Assembly (NCBI GenBank): GCA_933228895.1 | Contig: OW121846.1 | Location: 22,573,088 to 22,637,087 of the forward strand | Length of the DNA: 64,000 nucleotides | Direction of reading: 5' to 3' | DNA from: Platycnemis pennipes | Lineage: Eukaryota > Arthropoda > Insecta > Odonata > Platycnemididae | In this document: piece after piece, positions 1 to 11,967 of the stretch | How positions within the stretch are numbered: position 1 is the first letter of the stretch | How the letters are laid out: each line of letters opens with the position of its first letter | The notes under the pieces: model-generated | Seen by the model: the letters and a program-made list of their open reading frames with translations, nothing else | Database searches by the model: none | What the model was told of the DNA's origin: nothing | Program-made: the position numbers and the translations under genes

Positions 1-420
1 TGAGGTAAGTAAACCAGAAACTAGGCACCACACTTCCAGAGAAAAATAGAATAAATGCTTTAAATATTGCAGAAATATAGGAAATTTTGTACTTACTAAA
101 CATTGTTTTGGGCGTACTCTTTTAGGTGTGTCAGCCTCAGCACCCGTAAGTAGCACCAGGACGATACTCCTCGTAAATTCTAAAGATGTTATATTCTTCT
201 CCACCATACGATAGAGAAGCCATTCATTCATGATGGCAGCATTCAGGCGGAATCTGATGAGAGCCCAGTACCATTTTTTCCTTCTTATTCAATGTGCTGC
301 TCTCAGTTTAAAAAAAGGTCTACTCTATGTGTATTGTACACCAGGATCAAAATTGGTTGAGGCACTGATTTTTTTTTCAAATTCACCAATTTTTTCCCTT
401 TCTGTCCCACCTACGGCACT
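1..420. other. AT-rich non-coding stretch, probably intronic
   Basis: I see no supported gene here. Short reading frames lack splice context and recognisable motifs. If the upstream exons of the NAD kinase gene lie left of the window, this is intron. Confidence 0.4.
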
Positions 421-522
421 GTCCTTCTCCTAGAACTTCTCACGAATTATATTTGTTGCCACAGTGACTTGATTATTGTCGCTCCATCTGATTAATGTTA
501 GTTATCTAATCTTGTATGGCAT
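421..522 (+). repeat. Direct repeat, left copy (flanks piggyBac relic)
   Basis: About 102 bp beginning GTCCTTCTCCTAGAACTTCT and ending CTTGTATGGCAT. It recurs with a few substitutions and a short indel at 1946-2052 in the same orientation. The two copies bracket the piggyBac-like relic, so they may be a segmental duplication or ends of an unrecognised host element. Confidence 0.8.
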
Positions 523-559
523 GAAAGGGCCCCCTAGTTTCTTTCTTCAAATCTCACAG

Positions 560-1660
560 TGGAGCATTTTCTATGCGGTCTGATCTAATGGTTCCAACAC
601 ATTTGAGACCTTTATTGGACAAGGATCAGTAGTTTCAAAGAGTTGAAGTAATTGTCTACAAAGACTGTGCTTTGATCTGGGAGAAATCTATTGAACATTC
701 TCTCCACCACCGACGAGCCGAGTGTTGTGCCTGACTCTTTCACTACAGTAGCTCCCATATACAGTTCAAATTTTAGGAGATATCCCTTCGATGTGTTGAG
801 GCACCCAATCTTGAACCCATCTTCCCGAGTATGAACTGCTTTGCAAAGTGATGACCATAATAGGGCTCTATGGCTTCATCAAGGGAAAATTTGTCACCAA
901 ATGTAGTAGCAAGTTCTTGAAAATTTTTGCAGGTGCTCCATAATGGGGCATACCTTGTAAAGTCTGTCACTGCAGTCATTACTTGAGTTGTCATTTAGGT
1001 GAAAAAATCTGTGAATCTGCTCAAATCTATTTCTTGACATAAGAAACGAGGGCATTGTGAGTATCAGCACGCATTCCCCAGTACATGCAATAAATATTTT
1101 TCAATATCGCCAGGGGAACAGTGTATGTTGTGGCCCTTCTGCATGGCATAATTCATTATTTCTTTGCATATTTTTGAAATTATTTCGTCATCAAAAATTA
1201 ACCGAAAGATATCAATAGGGCTATAGATTTTATTACGCCACTCTTTGATGCAGCTGGGCTCTCTAACCTCACTCCGAGGGAATTCAAGCGCTTTGTGTAA
1301 ATTTTTGTTTCTCCATGTTCTCACTTTTTTCTTGTTAGGCACTGAATACACTATTTTTGGTCAATTGTAAGGTCTTGAAGCAGTATTTGATGGAATATCA
1401 GTAACAGAGTCATCGGTGGTTTCTTGCATGACATCTAGGTTGCTCCTAAGTCTCTGATAGTAGCTAAGTTACCTTCGCAGTCACTTCCTACATCATCTTG
1501 GTCACTGTCAAAACCATCTGGAACAGCAGATAACCAACTCCAGCTCATCTGCTGATTCAATGCATGTTGTGAACTATTCGTCGTCCTCTAAAGTCTCTCA
1601 AATGTTCAGAACTGCCTCCCCGTCCATACCTGGGTTAAACCTGAAAAAAGGGTATTTTAG
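560..1660 (-). pseudogene. Decayed piggyBac-type transposase relic
   Basis: On the - strand, broken reading frames match the piggyBac (PGBD, DDE_Tnp_1_7) transposase order. An acidic N-terminal segment (DGFDSDQDDVGSD, near 1500) comes first. Then comes KFSLDEAIEPYYGHH (in 773-994), corresponding to the first catalytic Asp region. Then VFVDNYFNSLKLL (near 650) carries the second catalytic Asp, and CVGTIRSDR follows near 590. Several frameshifts and stops separate these blocks, so no protein can be made. No TTAA-flanked terminal repeat was identified. The family assignment is firm; the exact limits are not. This relic is distinct from the one at 20.4 kb, which lies on the other strand with different wording of the same motifs. 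Confidence 0.85.
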
Positions 1661-1945
1661 ACCTCCAAATGCATATAGCGTATGATATTTTATACGTCAA
1701 TTGATATTCATCCACCGTGGCCAAAACTTTACACGGTAACAAATGACGTGTAGTGAATATCATCGTTTAAATATTCAGTACTCAGGAAAAACAAGGAATG
1801 AGCTATTAGTGATGAAAAACATACAAAACCATTAGAATGAACCTACCTCCATTCCATTTCCTCTTTCTGAAAATATGCACTGACTTCTGTGGCAGTTGGG
1901 AGGCAGAAGGGCTATCAAAAAGGAACAAAGTTGCACTTCCATATT

Positions 1946-2052
1946 GTCCTTCTCCTAGAACTTCTCGCGCATTATATTTGTCGCCACAGTGACTTAATTA
2001 TTATCGCTCCATCTGATTAATGTTAGTTGATTTGCCTCATCTTGTATGGCAT
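1946..2052 (+). repeat. Direct repeat, right copy
   Basis: Second copy of the repeat at 421-522, same orientation, about 90% similar by eye. It is immediately followed by a perfect hairpin at 2050-2077. Confidence 0.8.
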
Positions 2053-2077
2053 TCTCACCGACTGTTCGGTGAGAATG
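2050..2077. repeat. Perfect 12-bp-stem hairpin
   Basis: CATTCTCACCGA, a four-base loop CTGT, then TCGGTGAGAATG: a perfect inverted repeat. No function can be assigned. It may be the end of a small inverted-repeat element. Confidence 0.6.
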
Positions 2078-2340
2078 ACCAAAGCTGAGAATTTGCAATT
2101 AGTTCTAAGAAGCGAATAAATAGCATCCAACCCATGCTATTTTTTCCATAAACGCCGTATGGGCGTCAAGTTAATTTTTAATTAAATTTTATTTAAACGC
2201 TAATTTTTTTCTATGAACGCGCCTTTACTCTTTAATATGACTCGGATGGTTCTTCTCCTGCGGGAAATTGGTCGCGACAAGTAAGCTGTGCGCGTTCTAG
2301 CAAGCGTAGAGCGAGGGTACCGCTACACGTCCCTTACCCT

Positions 2341-3024
2341 CCACGGTGGGTAGGGCGGAGGTAAGCGGTGGGTAGCCGTGAGAACACCAGGGAGTGTAGA
2401 CGGGGGGTACGCCTAGATATGAGTAACTCGGTAAATTACCACGGTAATTTTCGTAAATTACCGTGATATTTTTCGCAAATTACCAACACCCCTGAAAAGT
2501 ACCGTAATAAACGGTGATTTTCAGATAAGTTCTTTTACAGAAAATTTCTTCCTCACGAAGAAACCATTGGAATGGGTGAAATTATAAATTAAGTTGCTAA
2601 AACGATTTTGTTTACATTGTGTCCGTGATTAATTCAGAGTAAAATAACAAATGAACATGGCGCAGAGGTATGTCTTTGGAACGAAAATTTCTCATAGTGT
2701 GACACAAAAGAGGCATTTTGCGTGTTGCTGCCAACTTTGTTATAATATTTTTAGTGAGTTATAATAGATAATACGTCGTGATATGTTTGATATAAGCGTC
2801 GGCATTTATGTATCAATGATATTTGATTTAGTTTTGAGTCCTCTGATAAGGATTTGCAGCTCGCAACTTAAAATTACGGCAATTTTCCTCAATTGAAAAT
2901 TATGGTAATTTACCAATCTCTAGGTACGCCTACCCTCCCTTTACCCTCCATGGAGTGTAAAGGGCGGGTAGCTACACTCCACGGGGTGTACTACCATCCA
3001 TCTACCCTCCGCCTACCCACCATT
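2341..3024. mobile_element. Foldback / MITE-like element with imperfect inverted arms
   Basis: The left arm (about 2341-2460) contains GGTGGGTAGGGCGGAGG, then GTACGCCTAGA and GGTAAATTACC. The reverse complement of the right arm (about 2890-3024) has the same landmarks in the same order: GGTGGGTAGGCGGAGGG, GTACCTAGAGA, GGTAAATTACC. The interior has no transposase. I see no clear target duplication. It is best described as a non-autonomous inverted-repeat element of unknown superfamily. Confidence 0.6.
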
Positions 3025-3449
3025 GAGGAGATTATTTTTTGCCAGGGTAGCTTTAAATATAAAGCCCGAAATAGACTTTGATAATGTGACAACTTCAGCG
3101 TCGGAGACATGTGTGATGTGGGACTCTGAAAGAATACAAATCCAGGTCGATCGAATGAAAAACGTAGAGTACGTGAAGACCCATCGATATTCACCGACCG
3201 TATTAACTGGACTAACAAAAGCGTTCAAAAAGATATTCTGAAAAGTGGACTTTGGCGCGTGTTTTAATTTGTCCGCTGCGTGTGAAGGGCCGGCAGGAGC
3301 GGGATGTCTGAAAGATGCCACTCCTGTTAAGGACACATGCATGGGGAATACATAATTATTTTAATAACTATGTTTACATGGCTAAATTTGAGCTAAGATT
3401 AATTCGTGCCAAGCATGTTTACTGAACAACTTAACCCAAACTTCCTAAT

Positions 3450-3540
3450 CCAAAAAAAAAATTTGCACTCGGGAAGATTTGAACTCGTATCCCTCGCATC
3501 GACAGGTCGGCGCATTGCCAGCCGGACTAAATTCGCCGAT
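3450..3540 (-). repeat. tRNA-derived SINE-like head
   Basis: On the - strand a Pol III B-box-like GAGTTCAAATCTTCC is preceded, at tRNA-like distance, by an A-box-like AGTCCGGCTGGCAATG. An A/T-homopolymer follows. It does not close a good acceptor stem, so it is a SINE fragment and not a functional tRNA gene. Confidence 0.45.
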
Positions 3541-3545
3541 GACGA

Positions 3546-4639
3546 ACTTCTCGTACGAAACTTATTCATTGCAGCCCTGAAACAAGAAGCCTCTTCTAAG
3601 ATGGTCTTACATCTATCGCCCTATCTCAGCATTTATGGTGTAGTATAAAAATACTTTTTGTACATCAAAGGCGAATGGCGCACAGGAACGTAGTTCACTT
3701 TAGAGATTCCAACAATATTGGAGGACGATAAACAGAATCACCTCAATATCTCAACAAATCGGCTATTTTTTATTCCGAACATGCAGCGACGTAGATGAAT
3801 TATAGTCAGGGAAGGAACCCGGCTCTCTATTTGCTGGCCCGGTGCATAAATTTCCGGCCAGCGAGAAAATCGCGCAACAATATATGACCAGCCTATTTTT
3901 AAAATCCTATTCGTATCCTTTGTACAATTTCGGAAAGATGAGCCTCTCTTACCTGATAGGTGAAGATTCCACAGCTGGGAATGGCAGGTGAACAGCAGCG
4001 AAGATATACGCACAGAGTGGATAATACTCTTAGATTTTTCCCTCGCCAACTAAATCTTCTATTAACTCACACGGGTTTAACGTTACGTAGGTACGTAAAG
4101 AGGACGTTCCTTTATTACTTTTATTTTGCTATCAGTGACCTCTACCGAAAATTAGCGATTAGAAACAAAAGAAGATAAAAAAAAACAACGGGTACAGTAA
4201 AAATCGTAAAAATGATTATACATTGTAAATATTTCTTCAACCAGTCGATATATACATATATAAAAGTACGCATAAATATGCGTCATCAAGCTTCATTTGT
4301 AATCATAGGAAAACAGCGAGAAAAGCTATTGATTTCCGTGTAGTAAAGTATTTATGACGTCTTATATAATAACTGCTTAATATCATCTTGCCCCTATCTC
4401 CCTGGTAAAATTTACTCATAAACCCATCTCTCGGTGAGGTTAATGGTTCTGGAAGATATGGAATCTCCCAAATTCCCTGAGCTTTCCTTGAATCTGCTTC
4501 TCATTTTTATCCAGATAGACTAGATAAAATGATGATTTTTTAAAATTACAATGATTGTGTTGGAAGATGTACGTGCTGATTCATTGCAAAGTATAATTGT
4601 AATAACAAATTTAAGGCTCGTGAACTTGTCACAAAACAC
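3546..4639. other. Non-coding stretch with nothing recognised
   Basis: AT-rich DNA. Short frames on both strands overlap one another and have no conserved motif or splice framework. Confidence 0.4.
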
Positions 4640-4805
4640 TTAACATCGGTGGCGGCAGGGTAATGTCCTTGGCTGCTATTCATGGGTCGTGAGTCCCGCC
4701 TGGGTCAGATTTTCATCATTCAGGTTGCGTGTATTGTATTTGTTATTGGTTTAATTCCCAATGTAAAAGGCCATATGTGCTGTTTTCAAGTCTATGAAAA
4801 TAAAT
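4640..4805 (+). repeat. SINE-like element, tRNA-related head
   Basis: Begins near TGGCGGCAGGGTAATG (A-box-like) with GGGTCGTGAGTCCCGCC as a B-box-like sequence about 35 bases on. A body then ends in a stretch rich in AATAAAT. The arrangement is typical of a tRNA-derived SINE. No second copy was found in the window. Confidence 0.4.
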
Positions 4806-4907
4806 CAATTACGTAATTTTACCTGCTGACATTGCACAATAACAGAATTCCCACCAAGAAAAAATCAAGCATTTTGAAAAGTAAAAAGCCTCTGTCACAG
4901 GGAAAGA

Positions 4908-5045
4908 GGGCGTCTTGGTAACTCAAGTGGTGGACCACCTGGCCGGAAATCAGGGGGTTCTGGGTTCATGTCCCGGTCTAGGCGAATTATTTAAATTATA
5001 GCAGAATTTCCACAGAGAAATTTTTCTCTGCGGAAATTCTGCCAT
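4908..5045 (+). repeat. SINE family A copy 1 (tRNA head, hairpin tail)
   Basis: The tRNA-like head (GTCTTGGTAACTCAAGTGG as A-box region, GGGTTCATGTCCCGG as B-box region) is followed by GCGAATTATTT and a tail that forms an inverted repeat around CTCTGCGGAAATTCTGC. Related copies with the same head-plus-'GAAATTCTG' tail lie at 28332-28440 (+) and 59955-60076 (-). Confidence 0.65.
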
Positions 5046-5139
5046 AATTGTAATAAAGAGGGTAGTACCTGCACAAGTTAATCATTTAAAAAATAATTAA
5101 TGCTAAATTAGAAGTACCTACTTCAATCAATCATTAGAG

Positions 5140-5345
5140 CCAATATGGCACTACCAATTACCCTGGATCGATCACCAGGGCAAAGCCTGATCCCAGGGAG
5201 CTCCTGTGTTATCCCAGAGATATCCTGTATCCACTCCCATGATGGGTGATGGGATGTCCCCGGGATATCCTCTTGGGATGTTCCTACCCACGTAGTAAAC
5301 CAAGCTTGTTGCAGCCGTGCACTTAATGCTTTTACCACCAGCAGG
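5140..5345. repeat. Degenerate GGGAT-A/G-TCC-type repeat block
   Basis: About 200 bp enriched in near-palindromic words such as GGGATATCC, GGGATGTCC and CCAGAGATATCC, in both orientations. It is clearly more GC-rich than its flanks. It stays open on the - strand over two overlapping frames, but those frames are explained by the repeat words. It is a simple or satellite-like relic of unknown origin. Confidence 0.45.
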
Positions 5346-7981
5346 CCAATTTGTCAACTGACATTCATCACATCATTACAATTTTGTAATTTTTATGTCC
5401 TTCAAATCATGAACAATGCTAATGATTTCCTCATCCTCCAAAACGTCAAATACTACATCACTATAGAGATAAATACATACTTCATTAGTGAAAATAAAAT
5501 ACTTAAAATAATGTGAAATCAATAATCTTATAAACTTCATGGAAATATGCTTGGAAGTTTTCGCAAAGTCTACCTGCAAGGGGCTGCCAGTAAAGGTGGC
5601 CATAAAGTTGGCCATTGAGGTAGAATTCACTGCATTTTATTTTTCATGTGAATTTGGGCTTGTGATTGCTTTCAGCATTTAAAATAACTGTAGTTGCCAT
5701 GCGTTAGTGATTTCAAGATTAAAAGTAGAAAATACTATTAAAGAACTTTAATACTCTGAATGCAAGGTGAAGATAAAAATTTACGTTTATCTTTTAACAG
5801 CATTTTAGGTCTTCATTTTCTTCCCTAGTATACGTTAGGTCTTCATTTCACTTTTTATGGTACTTTATCTTCATTGGGCCTTAATCCATGTCTTGATATT
5901 CTCTGCTGGGCCTAAGCAATGCTTTACAGCAATTCACTTGCATAGTTAGCTCTTCTTCTCCTATGACCTGGATATCCTAAAAAAGACAATGGTAAAGCAT
6001 TGATCTGAAACCCATATGATGTATATTCTCAGGAATATTACTCATTCGTAGGTTGTATTCACTCAGGAATATCTTGCTTTTACTCTCGATTTTGTTTGCT
6101 GATGTAGTGATTCTAGTTTATGCAATATGCCTTCAGTTTATTTCCTGACTAACCATATGATACACTGTTCCGGTCTAAACCTATTGATATCTATCATTGA
6201 ATTAAGTGTTGCTCGCATTTCTCATTGAATGGTCTCCTTTGATGTGCTAAGTATGTACCAAGCATGAGTAACATTTACTGCATTTGTCAAACCATTGTGA
6301 TCAATTTTCCCACTTCTTCTTGTTTCACTTATATGATGGTGATGGAGTAATAGAATAGTTGTAAAAAAATCATGGTATCACTTACATATTTTTTTATCTT
6401 TTCAAAGTGGTTACTGTAAAAGATTGTGTTACATGACATTACTCTGTGCTAATAACTGTGTGATATCTGGTGTTATCTGGGTGTGATTTGGGATATATAT
6501 GCACAACCCATGGTTCCACAGCCAATGCCAAAATCTATTCAGTTCTCACAGCACATGCACTGAACACATAAATCAAGAATTTGAAAAATACCTGCATGAC
6601 ATTTTTCCTTGAACATTTTCAGAAAATATGCCTTGACTTTCTACGAATGTAGTTATCATTTTTCATTGTTATATCATTTGTATTTTTTTTCTCTGAATTG
6701 AAATATTCCATGGACCGGCACTATAGATTTTTGGAAGTTTCATGATGCTTCTGATAATTGTAAACATGAATCTTTAGCTAAAGAAAAGTGAAATCTGGAA
6801 TAATACTTAATTTACACATATCTAATGTCTTTATTCATCGTATTTCATCCTCATATACCCTGGGGGTGTTCTACATTAAAAAAGGAGCAAATGTACTTTT
6901 TTCAGTTGCTATTTAGAAAAAAAGAGAATTTTTGGCTTCACTCTTGTATTCATCAAATTTTATAATCGAGTCACTTTAACATATTTGTGAATAAGAATGT
7001 AGCTTAAAGTTATTTTAATGGCATAATGTGAGTATAATTAGCTCATTTAATTTAGAAGTATTAAGACACAAAAGAGGCATATATACCTGCCTTCCTATGC
7101 CAAAGGTGACATATCTTGTCTCATTGAATACCAAATTTTTTTAATGGCATATAATTCTAAGTCAATATCTGATACCCTCAGCTTACTCAAATTTGCTTGA
7201 ACTGACACTATTTTGTAATCATGCACGTGTGAGTCAAAAAAATTCTCATTGCTTGAATTTAATTATTTTTCAAATTCCTAATTTCAGTTTCAGCATTTGT
7301 TTCAAAATTGTGATTAGATCAGAGTATTAATGGAGAGTTTCACTATTTGGACAATATTAGCCACGACACATGAATCTTAACAATACTGCGTCTGGTGATT
7401 CATTGATACTGGTACCATGTGACCTATCAGTAGTCTTACATTAGCAAGGTCCTCTTATTCAATATCTCTCCCAAGTAAATCATAATGGGTTATTTTTTAA
7501 TCAAATGGAGTGTGCCATTATAAATGTACCTATTTGCTGGGCATCACTACTATAAGATCTCACCACTTTGTGAAATTGAGCCAATAGCTTTGTTGTGTAA
7601 AACCAGTAAAGAATCGTGGTCATTAATCTTCATAATGATTTTTAACTTTTAAACTTATAGAATATTTAATCTATGTACGTAAAAATGTTAAGAGGAAAAC
7701 TACCTCCCTGGTGCTATTAGTAACTTGGTGCTTTGTAACCACCTTATGTATTCTATTGCTTATCACCAAAACATAAAGATACCCATAGGCTATTTTCTGA
7801 ACAATATTTTTACTACAAATAGTGAGAAAATCAATGAGCAGAAATGCAATATTGCAATTATTTATTATAAAAATGCATAAATTCAGCTGAAACTTTTTGT
7901 CCCTTGAATATATTTGAGCCAGGTTGATAATTGATGGATTAACTTTGTTGAACTGTGGTATGATTAAAACGAAACATGCTA
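5346..7981. other. Long AT-rich non-coding stretch
   Basis: I see no supported gene, SINE head or transposon terminus. It is consistent with intron or intergenic DNA upstream of the visible NAD kinase exons. Confidence 0.4.
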
Positions 7982-10274
7982 CAGTGGTACCTCAAGAGTG
8001 AGTGCCCTGACATACGAGTTTTTTTGAGATATGAGCCTTCACTAGGGTCCTGAGATACGAGTCAAAATTTGAGAAATGAGCCAGCCTTGGTGACGTCATG
8101 GCTAATTGGCATAGCCAGCCACTGCTTAGATTTGCGAGTCTTCCATGCTCAATTCATGTGTTCACTTCGCTGCAGAAGCATCTCTGCCAAGTTGTTTTAA
8201 TTTTGTGTTTTTTTGGAACTTAAGTTCCTAGTTATTTACTTATTTTTTTCGTATAACCATGAGTCCTAAGAAGATGAGTGTAAAGAACAGTGCTGAGAAA
8301 AGGAAAAAGGTGATATCCATGGAATTAAAGGTTGAGATAATAGACAAACATGAGCAAGGTGTAAGGTCATAGACTTGACAATTCAGTACAATTGCACAAC
8401 TTCTACGATATGTACTATTCTGAAGCAGAAGGACTCGTTAAAGTCTATAACTCCTCCGAAGGGTGTTAAAATTATTTCAAAGCTACGCAACTCTGCCCAT
8501 GAAAAGATGGAGAATCTTTTGCTTTTGTGGTTGACAGAGAAGCAGCTCACTGGAGAGACTGTGACTGAGAGTATAATTTGCGAGAAGGCACGAGTCATTT
8601 ATGCAGATTTGCTGCAGCAGAGCCCAGGTACTTCAGCACAGGATCAGTTCAAAGCCAGTTGAGGGTGGTTCGAAAATTTTCGAAAAAGGACTGGTATTCA
8701 CTCCGTTGCCAGGCACTGTGAGGCAGTGAGTTCTGATTCTATGGCGGCTGAGGAATTTGTGAAAACTTTTGCTGAATTGATCGAAGCCCATGGATATATC
8801 CCCCAACAAGTGTTCAACTGTGACAAGACAGGACTCTTCTGGAAGAAAATGCCAAGCAAAACTTATATAGCAGCAGAAGAAAAGAAGATGCCAGGACACA
8901 AGCCCATGAAGGATAGGTTGACTCTTGCACTGTGTGCAAATGTGAGTGGTGACTGCAAGGTCAAGCCGCTGCTCGTATACCACTCAGAAAACCCCAGAGC
9001 CTTCAAGGCATATTAAGTTTATAAAAGAGAAGCTACAGGTTATGTGGAGGGCAAACCCAAAGGCGTGGGTCACCAGGAAATTTTTTGTGGAGTGGGTCAG
9101 CTTGGTCTTTGGTCCTGCCGTTAAGAAATACCTTGAGGTCAATGAATTACCCCTGCAAGCCCTACTCATCCTCGACATTGCTACTTGCCACCCGCTAAAC
9201 CTTGAGGACGACATCCTAGAAGAGTTCAACTTTATAAAGGTTCTCTACCTTCCACCCAACACCACCCCTATTTTACAGCCCATGGACCAACAGGTGATCT
9301 CCAATTTCAAGAAACTTTTTACCAAACACGTTTCAATGCAGCTTTGAGGTTATGGAGAGCACAAACCTCACCCTTTCAGAGTTCTGGAAGGGCCCCTACA
9401 ACATTTTCATATGCCTCAAAATTATTGATATGGCCTGGCAGGGTGTTACAAAAAGGACCGCAATCTCTGCATGGAAAAAACTGTGGCCTGAGGCTGTGAC
9501 TGAAACGGACATTGAAGGATTTGGACCAAGAGGAAGTACTGGAAGAGATTGTGTATCTCGGAAGGTTCATGGGCCTGGAACTGGATGAGGGAGATATCCA
9601 AGAGCTTGTCAAAGCACATTCCGAGGAACTGATGACGGAAGAGTTGGCCAAACTACAGATGCAGCAACAATTGGAACTTCTGCAGGAGATAGCAGAGGAG
9701 CCAGAAGCAGAGGAGTTTATCTCTTCAAGTGAGATAAAGGAAGTGTTGGCAATGTGGGAAAAAGTTTCGGACTTTGTTGAAAAGAACCGCCCTGAAAAGG
9801 TTGCAACTGGTCATGCATCAGCGCTGTTTAATGACACTTTCCTAACCCATTTCAGAAACATTCTAAAAGGGAGAAAGAAACAAAGCTCCTTGGGCAGGTT
9901 TGTATTGAAATGCCCTGTGGATGAAAGTGACGAAAGCTTGATAAAAAAGAAAAAAACTACTGAAGAAGAAAAAGTGAAGCAAAAGTGAGGGGAATGAAAA
10001 AATCAATACGTATGTACCATCTGCTAATCGACTTTGCCAATATGTTTATTTCTTTAAATTATATTTTATTAGGTTTCATTTTGTTTTTGTACAATGTTTG
10101 TTCATTATAAATATTTTTTTTACGTTGAAAACATTGGGATGCTTTTTTGGGGTCTGGCATGAATTAATCACATTTCAATTAATTTCAGTGGGGAAAATTG
10201 ACTTGAGATACGAGTATTTTGACTTACGAGCTCAGTAACGGAATGAATTAAACTGGTATCTCAAGGTACCTCTA
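7982..10274 (+). mobile_element. Tigger/pogo-type DNA transposon, near full length
   Basis: About 2.3 kb bounded by terminal inverted repeats. The left end CAGTGGTACCTCAAGAG (preceded by TA) pairs with the right end, whose reverse complement reads TAGAGGTACCTTGAGATAC. Both ends continue into 'ATACGAG' motifs (8010-8065 and 10200-10235). The left TA at 7980-7981 matches the expected TA target duplication, while the right flank is CA, a probable mutation. Length, TIR wording and the encoded CENP-B/jerky-like transposase all fit the Tigger branch of the Tc1/mariner superfamily. Confidence 0.9.
8259..9988 (+). pseudogene. Tigger/pogo transposase, frameshifted
   Basis: Begins with a likely ancestral start, MSPKKMSVKNSAEKRKKV, leading into a CENP-B-type helix-turn-helix region (ELKVEIIDKHEQG, then TTSTICTILKQKDS after a frameshift). 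The DDE domain follows. VFNCDKTGLFWKKMP carries the first catalytic Asp, LILDIATCHP the second Asp region, and YLPPNTTPILQPMDQQVI the hallmark of the third. The C-terminal part (9512-9988) is an acidic tail. Frames change near 8365, 8660, 9000 and 9347, so the gene is dead despite long open blocks. The blocks cover essentially the whole protein, and the relatively mild damage suggests moderate age. Confidence 0.9.
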
Positions 10275-11884
10275 CACTTTGTAAAATTCGGCTGCTTTTT
10301 TATTCATGGTGAAACATGGAATGGAAAATCCTTAATTACAAGAATCACTGAGGAGGAGGCATTTGTGGGGGGGTTCTGGGTGCAATTGGGGTTGCCCTGG
10401 GTGGGCACACTGAAAGAGAAGAGAAAGTTGGTGAGGTTTACAAGGTTATCATGTAGAGAATAGAGTGGAAAGGGTGGTGGGATGGTTAAGAGGGGTGAAG
10501 GGTTCACTGGAGATGGTCTCTCGATAAATTGCAACCATATAATTTCGAGTAGGCTAGAATTTCAAAAGGTTCTAAGGCATTAAATTTTGCACTCATTGTC
10601 ACACAAGTGTGGAACAAAAGCTCTGCACATGAGTGACACAATTGCCAGTACAATGGCAAAAAAATTTCATTTGTGCTTTATTGAATTGATTTTGAAGAGA
10701 AGAAGCTTATTGGAGGCAAAATTTTATGAATTTATATGATTATTAACAGTATATTTGCATAGGCATCAGTTTTCCAATCATATTCATATATTTTTTCTGT
10801 CTTTAGTCTACGAGTCAGCTTGCTAGATGCTTGGAAATGGAAACAGTTTCTATCAAGTGTAGGCTACCCACATTCCCCAACTTTCCTGCTCATTTGTAAT
10901 TCTCACTATTTTAATCCCAATTCTCCTAAAATTCCCCTTTTCCATTGTTGGCATTCGAGACTTTGAGGCTATGAGTTATGTAAAGTTTTAGCTGCTATAA
11001 TTCAATGTTCACTGGAGAAAATTTTTATCTCTGCTTAGATGTATGTATGCTGTCTTTGTAAATGGTGTCATGAAAGGTATTTTAGGATTTCATGATTATA
11101 AATGTAGCAGTGTCTCCTGAGAAGGGTCATACATGCAAGAAAGAGTTGAAACTACAAAAATATTACCTCTAAATAACATTTAAATTTCGAATCCTGGTAT
11201 TATGAATGCAGAACTTTTCCATTCCCTTATAAGTCACATCACTGACTATCGTAACATTAAGATTTGATTACCTATAATTCAATATATGTTAGCCTAATTA
11301 CTGCAATTAATTCTCATTAGTCTTAATTCAAATATGACCTCTAAAATGAGAACTGATTGCAAATATGATATTTCTCCTCAAACCCCCAACTCAAAATCAT
11401 CAGAATACAATCAAGCAAGGCAAAATCTAGGACATGTGATCTTTAAACATACTATAAAGTTACATTGGGATTATGTCTATATGTAACTTTGAAGGTCTGC
11501 TTTACCTCTCAAAATATTATCAATATTGGCAGAATCCTTATTCGCTGAATATTATAATGTTGTTTCTGAATATCGATTAACAGGGATCCTCCTTTCCTTT
11601 GGAAGGATCAGATCTTAGAATGTGCCTTAAGTTGCTAGAATAATATCAGCAGGCTTGGAAATCTTATCCTCTGGTAATGGTATCATTATTTCCTCATTTT
11701 ATCTTGTTACCAGACTGTGGAATATAATGATAATTGGGAAAGATTGTACCTAAAGCCATAAAAATGTCTTTTTTAAGCAATCTTACTGGGAAACACTCTT
11801 TCTTCAAATGTTGACAGTGCAGTATTTCTAGAAGTCCCTCATGGTTCAAAATTTATTTTCTTCCTGATTTAACTTCCAATTTAG
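10275..11884. other. NADK: Non-coding DNA upstream of the first visible NADK exon
   Basis: I looked for the preceding NAD kinase exons (segments with the GGDGT and GDGVIVSTPTGSTAY-type motifs) here and further left and found none. The stretch is probably intron. The open frame on the - strand at 10304-10534 is low-complexity and unsupported. Confidence 0.45.
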
Positions 11885-11967
11885 ATCTCAGTGCCCCCTG
11901 AAAGCAGGAATACATCATGGGTTTCATTTGATGGCAGGAATAGACAGGAACTCCTTCATGGTGACAG
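11885..11967 (+). CDS. NADK: NAD kinase internal exon, alternative version A
   Basis: This 83-bp exon lies between a polypyrimidine/TTTAG acceptor and a strong donor (GACAG|GTAAGG). It starts in phase 0 and ends two bases into a codon, reading I-S-V-P-P-E-S-R-N-T-S-W then VSFDGRNRQELLHGD plus a split Ser. NAD kinases (ATP + NAD+ to NADP+, cytosolic) carry exactly this segment, RNTxWVSFDGRxRQE..HGDS, in the C-terminal NAD-binding beta-domain. Joined to the exon at 20130 it gives HGD-S-LRVTTSIYPVPSI, the canonical continuation. A second 83-bp exon with the same phases and homologous content follows at 13489, so this is one of a probable mutually exclusive pair. Version A is closer to the typical animal sequence. 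The gene is truncated on the left by the window edge or very long introns. Confidence 0.9.

Noticed and set aside
6330..6360. Possible NADK GDGV exon (GATGGTGATGGAGTAATAG)
   Set aside because: Runs into a stop at once and has no splice sites; chance match.
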